Shown here piece after piece: positions 17,026 to 25,241 of a stretch of DNA of 44,901 bases (position 1 is its first letter; each line of letters opens with the position of its first letter). The stretch comes from an uncultured Lachnospiraceae bacterium. Lineage in GTDB: Bacteria > Bacillota > Clostridia > Lachnospirales > Lachnospiraceae. Location: NCBI GenBank assembly GCA_900317555.1, contig ONHF01000022.1, forward strand, positions 1 to 44,901, written 5' to 3'. Below the pieces are notes generated by a model that was not told where the DNA came from, did no database searches, and saw nothing but the letters and a program-made list of their open reading frames with translations. The position numbers and the translations under genes are program-made.

Positions 17026-18804
17026 ATGAAACAGTTTTTAGATTACTTATCAGAGGAAACGGGAAAGGCGTTTGCCGCTGCAGGTTATGACGCTGCGCTC
17101 GGCAAGGTGAGCGTATCCGCAAGACCGGATCTTGCGGAGTATCAGTGCAACGGCGCGATGGCCGGCGCGAAACAGTATCACAAGGCGCCGTTTATGATTG
17201 CACAGGAGGTTACACAGAAGCTGCAGGGCAGTGATGTTTTTGCGGACGTAAACGTCGTAAAGCCCGGCTTCATCAACCTGAATGTAAAGGGGAGCTTCCT
17301 GCGGTCATGGCTTCTGCAGATGCAGAAGGAACAAAAGTTCGGCATGGAGCAGCCGGAAAAGCCCCGCAAGGTCATCATTGACTACGGCGGGCCGAATGTC
17401 GCAAAACCCCTCCACGTAGGGCATCTCCGTTCGGCAGTGATCGGGGAGGCGGTCAAGAGAATTGTCCGTTATCACGGCGATACGGCGATCGGCGACATAC
17501 ACCTCGGCGACTGGGGACTGCAGATGGGACTTGTCATTACCGAGCTGCAGCACCGGCATCCGGAGCTGCCTTATTTTGACGAGAATTATACCGGCGAATA
17601 CCCGCAGGAGGCGCCGTTTACCGTCAGCGATCTCGAGGAAATCTACCCGTACGCGAGCGGAATTTCCAAGACCGACGAGGCGTATCACGCGGAGGCGCTC
17701 GCGAACACGCACGCGCTGCAGGAAGGAAAACGCGGCCTGCGTGCTCTCTGGAAGCATATCATTAATGTTTCCGTCGCGGATATGAAGCGCAATTATGCCG
17801 CATTAAATGTTCATTTCGATCTATGGAACGGTGAGTCCACGGTCAATGACATTATTCCCGTCATGGTGCAGCAGATGAAGGACGGCGGCTATGCGCATGA
17901 AAGTCAGGGGGCTCTTGTTGTCGATGTCAGCGAGCCGGACGATACAAAGGAAGTTCCGCCCTGCATGATATTAAAGTCCGACGGCGCCGCGCTTTATACG
18001 ACGACGGATCTGGCTACGATCAAGATGCGCGAGGACGTGGACGACCCGGATCAGATCATCTACGTCGTTGACAAGCGGCAGGAGCTGCATTTCGTGCAGA
18101 CCTTCCGCGCGGCGAGAAAGTGCGGTCTGATCGGAGATGATGTGAAACTCACGTTCCTTGGCTTCGGCACAGTGAACGGCAAGGACGGAAAGCCGTTCAA
18201 GACAAGAGACGGCGGGGTCATGCGTCTCGAAACGCTGATCCGGGACATCGATGAACAGATGCTGGAAAAGATCCGCACAAACAAAGATATCCCGGAAGAG
18301 GAGGCAGAGAAAACCGCGAAACAGGTAGCCCTTGCCGCCATCAAATACGGTGACCTCTCCAATCAGGCGTCGAAAGATTATATCTTCGATACGGATAAGT
18401 TTACATCTTTTGAAGGGGATACAGGCCCTTACATACTTTATACGATTGTCCGGATCAAATCCATCCTGAAGAAATATCAGGAGTCCTTGCAGGGTGCAGC
18501 AGGGGCGGCTCTGCCGGATGCGATCGCGGAGCCGAGGAGCAGTGCGGAAAAGGCACTGATGCGTGATCTTGCGGGCTTTGGCGCCATGATGGAAAACGCG
18601 TATGAGGAACTGGCTCCCCACAAAATCTGCGCCTATATCTATCAGCTGTCCAATGATTTCAACAGCTTTTATCATGGCACAAGAATTCTCCAGGAAGAGG
18701 ATGAGAACACGAAGAAAGGCTGGATCGCCCTTCTTGCGCTCACGGAGCGGATTCTGAACACCTGCATTGACGTTCTGGGATTCAGCGCCCCGGAGCGCAT
18801 GTAA
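17026..18804 (+). CDS. argS: Arginyl-tRNA synthetase
   Basis: Charges tRNA-Arg. The 592-residue class I synthetase has an N-terminal additional domain (about 1-90), the HIGH-type motif HVGH (130-133) within GGPNVAKPLHVGHLRS, and the C-terminal DALR anticodon-binding domain. The ATG is preceded by AAGGAATTT. It ends the run carA-carB-queH-unknown-argS and is convergent with the minus-strand pair at 18833-20955; no strong terminator was seen in the 28-bp gap. Confidence 0.96.
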   Translation: MKQFLDYLSEETGKAFAAAGYDAALGKVSVSARPDLAEYQCNGAMAGAKQYHKAPFMIAQEVTQKLQGSDVFADVNVVKPGFINLNVKGSFLRSWLLQMQKEQKFGMEQPEKPRKVIIDYGGPNVAKPLHVGHLRSAVIGEAVKRIVRYHGDTAIGDIHLGDWGLQMGLVITELQHRHPELPYFDENYTGEYPQEAPFTVSDLEEIYPYASGISKTDEAYHAEALANTHALQEGKRGLRALWKHIINVSVADMKRNYAALNVHFDLWNGESTVNDIIPVMVQQMKDGGYAHESQGALVVDVSEPDDTKEVPPCMILKSDGAALYTTTDLATIKMREDVDDPDQIIYVVDKRQELHFVQTFRAARKCGLIGDDVKLTFLGFGTVNGKDGKPFKTRDGGVMRLETLIRDIDEQMLEKIRTNKDIPEEEAEKTAKQVALAAIKYGDLSNQASKDYIFDTDKFTSFEGDTGPYILYTIVRIKSILKKYQESLQGAAGAALPDAIAEPRSSAEKALMRDLAGFGAMMENAYEELAPHKICAYIYQLSNDFNSFYHGTRILQEEDENTKKGWIALLALTERILNTCIDVLGFSAPERM

Positions 18805-18832
18805 AAACAGCACATCCCCGGGCTGCAGGCCT

Positions 18833-19144
18833 TTAAAAGTGAAGCTGGTTTTCTCTTTTCACGTAAGGCTTGTAGTCCGGGAGCAGCGATTTTACAATGC
18901 TGCCGGCTGCTGCCTCGTCTTCCTTCCGCACCCGGATGGTATAGATGTCGCGGTCAATTCTGCCATTTGGCCCGAAGTCGCGGTTGTCGAGCTTCGCTCC
19001 GCACCCGCAGACCGGCGGCTCATCCTGCCAGACCGATCCGTAGCAGCGGATTCCTTTTTCTCTGAGTGCCTTTTTCACTTCTTTGTACTGATTCTTTTGT
19101 CCTTTAGCTTCAAACACTTTTACTTTTTCAGCGAATAACCGCAT
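18833..19144 (-). CDS. Small hypothetical protein, coupled to the upstream membrane protein
   Basis: A 103-residue protein not recognised. AAAGGAGG lies 6 nt upstream of the ATG at 19144, and the start lies inside the last 25 nt of the upstream gene, so translational coupling is likely. The N-terminal 35 residues are very basic (VKVFEAKGQKNQYKEVKKAL), followed by a CGCG motif near residue 48 and an acidic stretch. The CGC pair could be half of a metal site, but there is no second pair, so no zinc ribbon can be claimed. No membrane segment. Confidence 0.6.
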   Translation of the reverse strand: MRLFAEKVKVFEAKGQKNQYKEVKKALREKGIRCYGSVWQDEPPVCGCGAKLDNRDFGPNGRIDRDIYTIRVRKEDEAAAGSIVKSLLPDYKPYVKRENQLHF

Positions 19145-20955
19145 GGGATTCCTCCTTTACATGTGTATACGATAAACAGCGGGGATACCAAAACGACAGG
19201 GAGTTCATAGCGGAACTCCGATGCGGATGGCACCGCGATAAACAGCGTAAGCAGAAGCGCAAAGCAGGGAAGGAACAGGAGCAGTCCTTTCTGCCTTGCG
19301 GTACGCGTTCTATTCATTTCAAACAGCAGCGCTGCGCAGATGATCAGAAGCCACGTATAGGTTCCCGCGCTCCATAGCAGCGAATAAACCGGAACAAAAT
19401 TGCCGAGCTTTAAAGAAATCTCTTTGAACTTTACAAACGGTCCGCCGAGTTTCGGCTGCCAGGAAAGTCCGATATCATTGCCGAAAACCCCGTCAATGGT
19501 GACAGTTTCATAATTGTTTTCCGGAAACCAGTACCCTTCGGTCAGGTCCGCGAGTGCGCAAAGATAAGTGCCGGGATAACGACGTCCGAGATCCAGCCAG
19601 AGCCGGAAAAATTGCGCTTTATGTTCATCAAGGTATTCTTCATGTCCCGCGCGCACAAGCTCTTTCATGTTGTCGGCAAATCCCGCGTTGTAGAGAGAAG
19701 GAACTGCATCGAGATCAATGACGCAGGAGAGCAGCTCTTTCTGTTCCTTTGAGATTTCCTTTTTGTCAGCAAGGACGCGCGATACCTGCTGCAGCGGAAC
19801 ACAGAGGGATTCGATTGTATCCGGCTGTATTACCCCGGCGGCACGCATGACGGGACCGCGGAGGATGCCTGCAAGAAGAATGACCGGCAGGATTGTCAGA
19901 AGAAGCTTTTTCCGCTGCCCCTTCATGCCGGCGATCAGAAACGGCGTCATGACAAGGAAAGCGTACCAGCCGTTGGAGCGCAGAAGGCAGATCGAAAATG
20001 AAAGGATGCCGAAAACGATCCATGCGATGATGTTTTTACGAACGCTCTCCCCGCGATCTTGCAAAAGCTGCAGCAGACTGCAGCAAAACAGCAGGAATAC
20101 GCCGGAAAAGAACGAATCCTTCAGCACATAGACCGAAAAGACGTTCATAAACGGCAGTACACTGAAAAAGAGAATGCAGGGAATCAGGACGCGCAGGCGC
20201 TGCGTAAACTGCCGGATCGTCTGCATAGCCACGCCGCCGCAAAAAGCCAGAAAGAGCATCTGAAACAGCGTGTAAAAACTGATGGCTGTGTTGATATCAG
20301 CCGTAAAAAGTCTTCCCAGATGGTAAAACAGCGAGATCACCAGTGTATGCGTGACAGGATGATGATTGGACCATGGCGATACGCCGACGATCTGCATGAT
20401 CTGGTTGACGCCGTCCGGTGAGATGATGCCCGGATACTCGTAAAGAAAATAGGGAAGATCGAAGAGCACGCAGAGAACGAACGTTATGCCTGCGATATGC
20501 TTCCGGACAAATTCTTTCGGGGAGCTTCCGGCGGGCGCGGCGGCTGTCTCGTCTTTCGCGCCGCTCAGCCAGAGGGAAAAGAGCAGCAGAAGCAGTACCC
20601 GCACAAGAAGAAACATGCCCGCAAAAACAATACCGAGCGCTGCTCCCCTGAAAAGCGGGGAACGAAAATTTCCGGTATAGCGTGTTCGCCCGTACGTACA
20701 GAAAAACGCAGCGAACAGAAGGCTTACGAGATCAAAAGAAACAATTTCATGATCTTTGGAAAACGCGGAACCTCCGGCTGCGGCAGAGTGTCCGAAGAAA
20801 CCGTATACGGAATAAAAAAGCAGAATCAGTGCCGGCAGAACCAGCGCAGGGACAAGGCTCCTGCTGCTCATTTGTCCGGCGATGGAAACTGCGCACGCCG
20901 AAAGAAACGCTTGCAGAACGGAATGAAATTTTATATGAGATTTCACGAACAACAT
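19120..20955 (-). CDS. Large polytopic membrane protein, DUF6020-like (GT-C glycosyltransferase fold candidate)
   Basis: A 611-residue protein with about a dozen predicted membrane segments. The stretch YPGIISPDGVNQ followed by SNHHPVTHT in the first loop resembles the DUF6020 family and the acidic first-loop motif of GT-C (PMT-type) glycosyltransferases, which use polyprenyl-phosphate sugars; the reaction here is inferred only. I start it at ATG 20955, where GGAGGT lies 4 nt upstream; an ATG 24 nt further upstream has no such site. The gene overlaps the small downstream gene. It could modify cell-wall polymers or proteins at the outer face. Confidence 0.65.
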   Translation of the reverse strand: MLFVKSHIKFHSVLQAFLSACAVSIAGQMSSRSLVPALVLPALILLFYSVYGFFGHSAAAGGSAFSKDHEIVSFDLVSLLFAAFFCTYGRTRYTGNFRSPLFRGAALGIVFAGMFLLVRVLLLLLFSLWLSGAKDETAAAPAGSSPKEFVRKHIAGITFVLCVLFDLPYFLYEYPGIISPDGVNQIMQIVGVSPWSNHHPVTHTLVISLFYHLGRLFTADINTAISFYTLFQMLFLAFCGGVAMQTIRQFTQRLRVLIPCILFFSVLPFMNVFSVYVLKDSFFSGVFLLFCCSLLQLLQDRGESVRKNIIAWIVFGILSFSICLLRSNGWYAFLVMTPFLIAGMKGQRKKLLLTILPVILLAGILRGPVMRAAGVIQPDTIESLCVPLQQVSRVLADKKEISKEQKELLSCVIDLDAVPSLYNAGFADNMKELVRAGHEEYLDEHKAQFFRLWLDLGRRYPGTYLCALADLTEGYWFPENNYETVTIDGVFGNDIGLSWQPKLGGPFVKFKEISLKLGNFVPVYSLLWSAGTYTWLLIICAALLFEMNRTRTARQKGLLLFLPCFALLLTLFIAVPSASEFRYELPVVLVSPLFIVYTCKGGIPCGYSLKK

Positions 20956-21180
20956 AGAGACCTCCGTATCTTTTCCCATTTTAACGGCTGCGTCCTCGAA
21001 AGTCCACAGGTGCCCGGCACCACATTGTGTGCCATCAGGACTCCTCCGCCGGAATCGGGAATCCTGCACTGCGGCGACGCTCCGGCTTCCTGTTTTGCCG
21101 CTGCAAATCACGGTCCCCGTAATTTACAATCCCCGTAAAAAGTGATAAGTTAAACTAAATATATACTGCGAGGTGACGAT

Positions 21181-22074
21181 ATGTCAGTATTCAAGGGCGC
21201 CGCGGTTGCCATCATTACACCTTTTCATGATGACGCGGACAAAACGATAAATTATGATGTTTTTGCGGATCTGATTGATTATCAGATTGAACACGGAACG
21301 GACGCGATTGTTGTCTGCGGATCTACAGGAGAAGCGGCGACCATGACCGAGGAAGAGCATCTGGCTGCCTGCCGTTTTGTGATTGATTATGTGAAGAAAA
21401 GAGTCCCGGTCATCGCGGGAACCGGTTCCAACTGCACGAGAACCGCGATCGAACTTTCCCGTGAAGTTGCAGGATACGGCGCTGACGCGCTGCTCCTTGT
21501 GACGCCCTACTATAATAAGGGGACACAGGAGGGCATGTACCGGCATTTTCGCACAGTGGCGCAGGAAGTACCCGGCACAGACATCATCCTTTACAACGTG
21601 CCGTCGAGAACAGGCGGAAACATTCTGCCGGCAACGGTCGCAAGACTTGTCAGGGATGTGCCGAACATTACAGGAATCAAGGAAGCGTCCGGCAACATCA
21701 GCCAGATTGTCGAACTGATGACGGATACGGATGGTAAGATCGAGCTTTATTCTGGCAACGATGATCAGGTTGTGCCTCTCATGTCGATGGGCGGTCTCGG
21801 CGTGATTTCGGTTGTTTCCAATATTGCTCCGCAGGCGATGCATGATCTTTGCGCGAAGTTCTTCGCAGGGGATATTGCGGGAGCCGCGAAGCTGCAGAGA
21901 GATACGCACGCTTTGTTTAAGAATCTGTTCAGTGAGGTTAACCCGATTCCGGTCAAGAAAGCAGTCAATCTCCTTGGCTTCAATGCGGGCCCTCTGCGCA
22001 TGCCTCTAACGGAAATGTCCGAGGAAGCCGCGCTGGAACTGAAAAAGGCGATGGAGGCGTTCGGCCTGATTTAA
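21181..22074 (+). CDS. dapA: 4-Hydroxy-tetrahydrodipicolinate synthase
   Basis: Condenses pyruvate and aspartate semialdehyde, the entry step to lysine and diaminopimelate. The 297-residue TIM-barrel enzyme has Lys167 in GIKEASGN for the Schiff base, Tyr138 in YNVPSRTG, and Thr49 in GSTGE. GAGGTG lies 5 nt before the ATG. A TATACT box at 21162-21167 could be the -10 of a promoter, though no good -35 was found and it would leave almost no leader. CCCCGTAA occurs twice just upstream (near 21116 and 21131). No lysine riboswitch was seen. dapB follows after 73 bp. Confidence 0.96.
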   Translation: MSVFKGAAVAIITPFHDDADKTINYDVFADLIDYQIEHGTDAIVVCGSTGEAATMTEEEHLAACRFVIDYVKKRVPVIAGTGSNCTRTAIELSREVAGYGADALLLVTPYYNKGTQEGMYRHFRTVAQEVPGTDIILYNVPSRTGGNILPATVARLVRDVPNITGIKEASGNISQIVELMTDTDGKIELYSGNDDQVVPLMSMGGLGVISVVSNIAPQAMHDLCAKFFAGDIAGAAKLQRDTHALFKNLFSEVNPIPVKKAVNLLGFNAGPLRMPLTEMSEEAALELKKAMEAFGLI

Positions 22075-22147
22075 GGGCTGCTGACGCGGAATGCCAGGGC
22101 CGGTTGGGAGCAGCCGGTCTGCCCGGAAAATGAATTATGGAGTGAAT

Positions 22148-22903
22148 ATGACGAAAATTATACTGCATGGCGCCTGCGGCCGCATGGGCCGTATGATCAC
22201 AGATATTGTAAGGAAGGATGAAGACGCGGTTATTGTCGCGGGAGTCGATGCGTTTCAGAACGCGCCCTCTGACTTTCCGCTTTACAAAACACTGGAGGAA
22301 GTCACAGAACAGGGCGATGTCCTCGTGGATTTCTCGAACAGCAAGGTGACGGATCAGGTGATCGACTACTGCGTCTCCAAGAAGCTTCCTGCAGTCATCT
22401 GCACAACGGGCCTTTCGGCAGATCAGCTGACGCATCTGCGCGATGCATCGAAGGTTATTCCGGTGCTGCGCTCTGCCAACATGTCCGTCGGCATCAACCT
22501 GCTTCTGAATATTCTGAAGGAAGCGGCGCCGAAGCTGGCAGCTGCCGGTTTTGATATTGAAATTCTGGAAAAACATCACAATCAGAAGCTGGATGCGCCC
22601 AGCGGTACGGCGATTGCGCTGGCGGATGCCGTAAACGAAGCGCTTCCGGAGCCTTACGCGTATGTCTATGACCGCAGCGGCAGAAGAGAAGCACGCCCGC
22701 AGAAGGAAATCGGCATTTCCGCGATCCGCGGAGGCACGATTCCTGGAGACCACGACGTGATTTTTGCCGGGGAGGACGAAGTTGTGACTTTCTCCCACAG
22801 AGCGTACAGCCGCGCAATTTTCGGAAAAGGGGCGGTTGCTGCAGCGAAATTCCTTTCGGGCAAGCCTGCGGGACTCTATGACATGCAGGATGTTCTTGCA
22901 TAA
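22148..22903 (+). CDS. dapB: 4-Hydroxy-tetrahydrodipicolinate reductase
   Basis: Reduces the DapA product with NAD(P)H in lysine and diaminopimelate synthesis. The 251-residue protein opens with the nucleotide-binding motif GACGRMGRM and carries the active-site region EKHHNQKLDAPSGTA. The start at ATG 22148 is supported by TGGAGTG upstream and places the Rossmann motif at the expected N-terminus; an upstream open frame would add 19 unrelated residues. It is co-oriented with dapA and hisA, and a hairpin separates it from the latter. Confidence 0.95.
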   Translation: MTKIILHGACGRMGRMITDIVRKDEDAVIVAGVDAFQNAPSDFPLYKTLEEVTEQGDVLVDFSNSKVTDQVIDYCVSKKLPAVICTTGLSADQLTHLRDASKVIPVLRSANMSVGINLLLNILKEAAPKLAAAGFDIEILEKHHNQKLDAPSGTAIALADAVNEALPEPYAYVYDRSGRREARPQKEIGISAIRGGTIPGDHDVIFAGEDEVVTFSHRAYSRAIFGKGAVAAAKFLSGKPAGLYDMQDVLA

Positions 22904-22905
22904 AG

Positions 22906-22935
22906 CATCTGCCGGTACAGCCTGCCGGCAGCATG
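22906..22935 (+). terminator. Hairpin between dapB and hisA
   Basis: CAT-CTGCCGG and CCGGCAG-c-ATG pair with one bulged C. The following bases, TAATTTG, make a poor T tract, so it is more likely an attenuating or mRNA-processing hairpin than a complete terminator. Confidence 0.35.
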
Positions 22936-22949
22936 TAATTTGATTGCGT

Positions 22950-23822
22950 ATGAAAATCAGACCTTGTATTGATATTCACAACGGGAAAGTGAAGCAGATC
23001 GTCGGCGGTACGCTGCGCGACGGAAATGCATCTCTGAGCGGTGCGGAATCCGGGAGCTGTGCGCAGCAGAATTTTGTATCCGGAAAAGATGCCGCATGGT
23101 ACGCGGATCTTTACAGACAGAAGAAGCTATCCGGCGGACATATCATACTTTTAAACAGCGCCTCCACGGATCCGGCCATGTATGAGCTGGACCGGCAGCA
23201 GGCGCTTTCTTCTCTGCGCGCCTATCCTCAGGGAATGCAGGTCGGAGGCGGCATTACGCCCCAAAACGCGGGCAGTTTTCTGGATGCCGGCGCCTCGCAT
23301 GTCATTGTCACTTCATATGTTTTCCGGGACGGAAGGCTGGATGAAGAGCGCCTTGCGGAAATGCTTGCTGCTGTTGGCAGGAAAAGGCTGGTTCTGGATC
23401 TTTCCTGCAGAAGAATCAGCGCGCCCTTTGCCGGGGAGAACTGCGCGGATGAAGATGCGCCGCGCTATGCCGTCGTGACAGACAGATGGCAGAAGCTTAC
23501 GGAGCTGATCCTTTCAAGGAGAACAATCGAAGACGGGCTGCTGGACAGGCTTTCGCGGAAGTGTGATGAGTTTCTGATTCATGCCGCGGATGTGGAGGGG
23601 AAACGCTCCGGCATTGAGAAGCCGCTTGTTGCGATGCTCGGAGAATGGCAGAGAAAGAGCGGTTTTCCGGTTACTTATGCCGGAGGCGTACATGCGGTTT
23701 CGGATCTGGATGAAATCAAAAGGCTCTCATCGGGGAGAATGGATGTCACGGTCGGCAGCGCTCTGGATATTTTCGGAGGAAATCTGTCACTGGACGCGCT
23801 GGTCCGCCGGGCGGGCAGCTGA
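22950..23822 (+). CDS. hisA: ProFAR isomerase (HisA), long/eukaryote-like form
   Basis: Isomerises ProFAR to PRFAR in histidine synthesis. The 290-residue TIM-barrel shows RPCIDIHNGKVKQIVGG at the N-terminus, GGGIT near residue 100 and YAGGVH near 245, as in HisA and yeast HIS6-like proteins. It is longer than the usual 240-residue bacterial HisA. The ATG at 22950 has no convincing Shine-Dalgarno; a TTG two codons upstream is equally possible. No other his gene is in the window, so this is an orphan hisA next to dapB. A degenerate HisA-like paralogue is less likely. Confidence 0.8.
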   Translation: MKIRPCIDIHNGKVKQIVGGTLRDGNASLSGAESGSCAQQNFVSGKDAAWYADLYRQKKLSGGHIILLNSASTDPAMYELDRQQALSSLRAYPQGMQVGGGITPQNAGSFLDAGASHVIVTSYVFRDGRLDEERLAEMLAAVGRKRLVLDLSCRRISAPFAGENCADEDAPRYAVVTDRWQKLTELILSRRTIEDGLLDRLSRKCDEFLIHAADVEGKRSGIEKPLVAMLGEWQRKSGFPVTYAGGVHAVSDLDEIKRLSSGRMDVTVGSALDIFGGNLSLDALVRRAGS

Positions 23823-23828
23823 ACGCGC

Positions 23829-23933
23829 GGCGCAGCCGGTGCTGTGAGACGGCTCAGTTTCCCGGCGCGGCCGGTGCTGCGAGTCAGCTCAGTTTCCCGG
23901 CGCGGCCGGTGCCGCGAGACGGCGAACCGCTTC
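23829..23933. repeat. 35-bp tandem repeat, about 2.7 copies
   Basis: Units begin at 23829, 23864 and 23899. Units 1 and 2 share GCCGGTGCTG and GCTCAGTTTCCC with few mismatches; unit 3 diverges after about 24 bp. The stop codon of the minus-strand HAD gene (23889-23891) lies inside unit 2 and its last dozen codons lie in units 2 and 3. The unit length is not a multiple of three. Confidence 0.85.
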
Positions 23934-24563
23934 GGGCAGTTCCCGGATATCACTTATGACAGCTGCCGGGTGCTGCGCACTGCCAAAGCCGTAGGAAGCG
24001 TGGATAAAAGGAATCCCCGCCCTGTCAGCGGCAATTTCATCCATCTGTGTATCGCCGAGGTACAGGCAGGTGTTTTGACGCAGATGATTGCGCTCCATCA
24101 GGATGCGGATGGTGTCCCCTTTCGGCAGCTTTGTCCTGCCAAAACAATCGTAATCCGTAATCAATTCCGCCATCCTCTTATTTGCGAGCATTGCCTCGAT
24201 ATATCCTTCCTGGCAGTTGCTGACGATGTAGAAGCGGCAGGGGTTTGTTCTGGATAAGATCATGGCACGCAGTGTATCTTCCAATCCGGGGTAAATTACG
24301 CCGGGGTGCGCCGAAAGATATTCATTTTCATGCGACATGCACTCGTCCATGAGGCGCGCGCGGTCCGCTTCAGAGACGGAAGGGAAAAGGCTGTGTGCAA
24401 TGTCGGTCATGGTTTTGCCCATCTGGGAATATGTATCATCGACGGTAAGTACAAGATCCGTGAGGTCTCTGTGCGCGGCGAGTACTTCGTTCCAGGCATT
24501 TGTAACCTGCGGCGCGCTGTCCCAGATTGTACCGTCAACATCGAGTATAATATTGCTGATCAT
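23889..24563 (-). CDS. HAD-superfamily phosphatase (phosphoglycolate phosphatase-like)
   Basis: A 224-residue haloacid-dehalogenase hydrolase. Motif I is DVDGT with nucleophile Asp8 and acid/base Asp10; motif II is IVSN; a lysine in RTKLPKGD serves motif III; GDTQMDE forms motif IV. The helical cap inserted after motif I places it near Gph/phosphoglycolate phosphatases, but the substrate cannot be read from sequence. The C-terminal RRLAAPAAPGN is encoded within a tandem repeat and is probably not part of the ancestral protein. It is divergent from the glutaredoxin-like gene. Confidence 0.85.
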   Translation of the reverse strand: MISNIILDVDGTIWDSAPQVTNAWNEVLAAHRDLTDLVLTVDDTYSQMGKTMTDIAHSLFPSVSEADRARLMDECMSHENEYLSAHPGVIYPGLEDTLRAMILSRTNPCRFYIVSNCQEGYIEAMLANKRMAELITDYDCFGRTKLPKGDTIRILMERNHLRQNTCLYLGDTQMDEIAADRAGIPFIHASYGFGSAQHPAAVISDIRELPEAVRRLAAPAAPGN

Positions 24564-24686
24564 AGGTGTCCTTTCGCTTTTACAGCTCTGTTTCTGACCA
24601 TCATAGTAAAAGTGTCAGGCAAACGCAAGAAATTATTGGTAATTTAACAATTGGCTTCTGAAAAAAACGGAAAGAGGTAGAAGAGT

Positions 24687-24965
24687 ATGAAAAAGGTTAC
24701 AGTATTTGTCATCACAGGATGCCCTTACTGCGCGCAGGCAAGAAAGGCGCTGAAGGAGCTGGTTTCGGAAAACCCGGAATACGCAAAGGTGGAATTTGAA
24801 GAAATCAATGAGATGGAGCACCCGGAAATCGCGAATGAGTATGACTATATGGCTTGCCCGTCCATGTTTATCGGGAAAGAAAAGATCTATGAAGCACATG
24901 TCGGTGAGAAGTATGACGAGTGCAAGGCGCATGTGAAACAGGTGCTGGAAGCTGCGATGGCGTAA
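24687..24965 (+). CDS. Glutaredoxin-like thioredoxin-fold protein
   Basis: A 92-residue thioredoxin-fold protein with the dithiol motif CPYC (residues 12-15) and the cis-proline segment ACPSMFIG. It probably reduces disulfides or mixed thiols in the cytoplasm. AGAGG lies about 10 nt before the ATG. It is a single gene between a divergent HAD gene and its own terminator. No Crp/Fnr-type palindrome was found in the 123-bp upstream region. Confidence 0.85.
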   Translation: MKKVTVFVITGCPYCAQARKALKELVSENPEYAKVEFEEINEMEHPEIANEYDYMACPSMFIGKEKIYEAHVGEKYDECKAHVKQVLEAAMA

Positions 24966-25020
24966 GCCGCAGTGCAGCCGCAGCGTTGCAATACTACTTT
25001 ATACAGACGAATTGGCGAAG

Positions 25021-25058
25021 CTGCCGCTTTGGAGAGATGTTTCCGGAGCGGCAGTTTT
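25021..25058 (+). terminator. Intrinsic terminator of the glutaredoxin-like gene
   Basis: A 13-bp stem, CTGCCGCTTTGGA with TCCGGAGCGGCAG including two T-G pairs, is followed by TTTT. The remaining gap up to the next operator shows nothing else I can name. Confidence 0.75.
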
Positions 25059-25166
25059 CGTGATTTGACGTGCGGTAGAAATGTCTTGAATTCAGTACAA
25101 TGCTATGCAGTTATGGCGTATTGCATAAACCGCGGCCCGGTACACAAAATCAAGTTATTCGTACAA

Positions 25167-25210
25167 ATGTTGTCCTGACAACATATTTGCCGGACATCCC
25201 ATGGTATAAC
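25167..25210 (+). promoter_or_regulatory. Promoter of the DUF438 gene with FNR/CRP-type operator at -41.5
   Basis: ATGTTGT-CCTG-ACAACAT (25167-25184) is a perfect 7-4-7 palindrome with the half-site spacing of FNR/CRP-family operators. TATAAC at 25205-25210 is a 5/6 -10 box. A start site 7 nt further (25217) puts the palindrome centre at exactly -41.5, as at hcp. No usable -35 is present, consistent with activator dependence. The Crp/Fnr gene at 26959-27627 is the obvious candidate binder. Confidence 0.7.
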
Positions 25211-25241
25211 ACTTTCAGAACGTAAGAAGGAGGACGAAGAA

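Noticed and set aside
22075-22147. Terminator between dapA and dapB
   Set aside because: GGCTGCT/AGCAGCC arms are far apart and no T tract follows; the genes are more likely co-transcribed.
23829-23933. CRISPR-like array
   Set aside because: The 35-bp units are directly abutting, with no unique spacers, and no cas genes are nearby.
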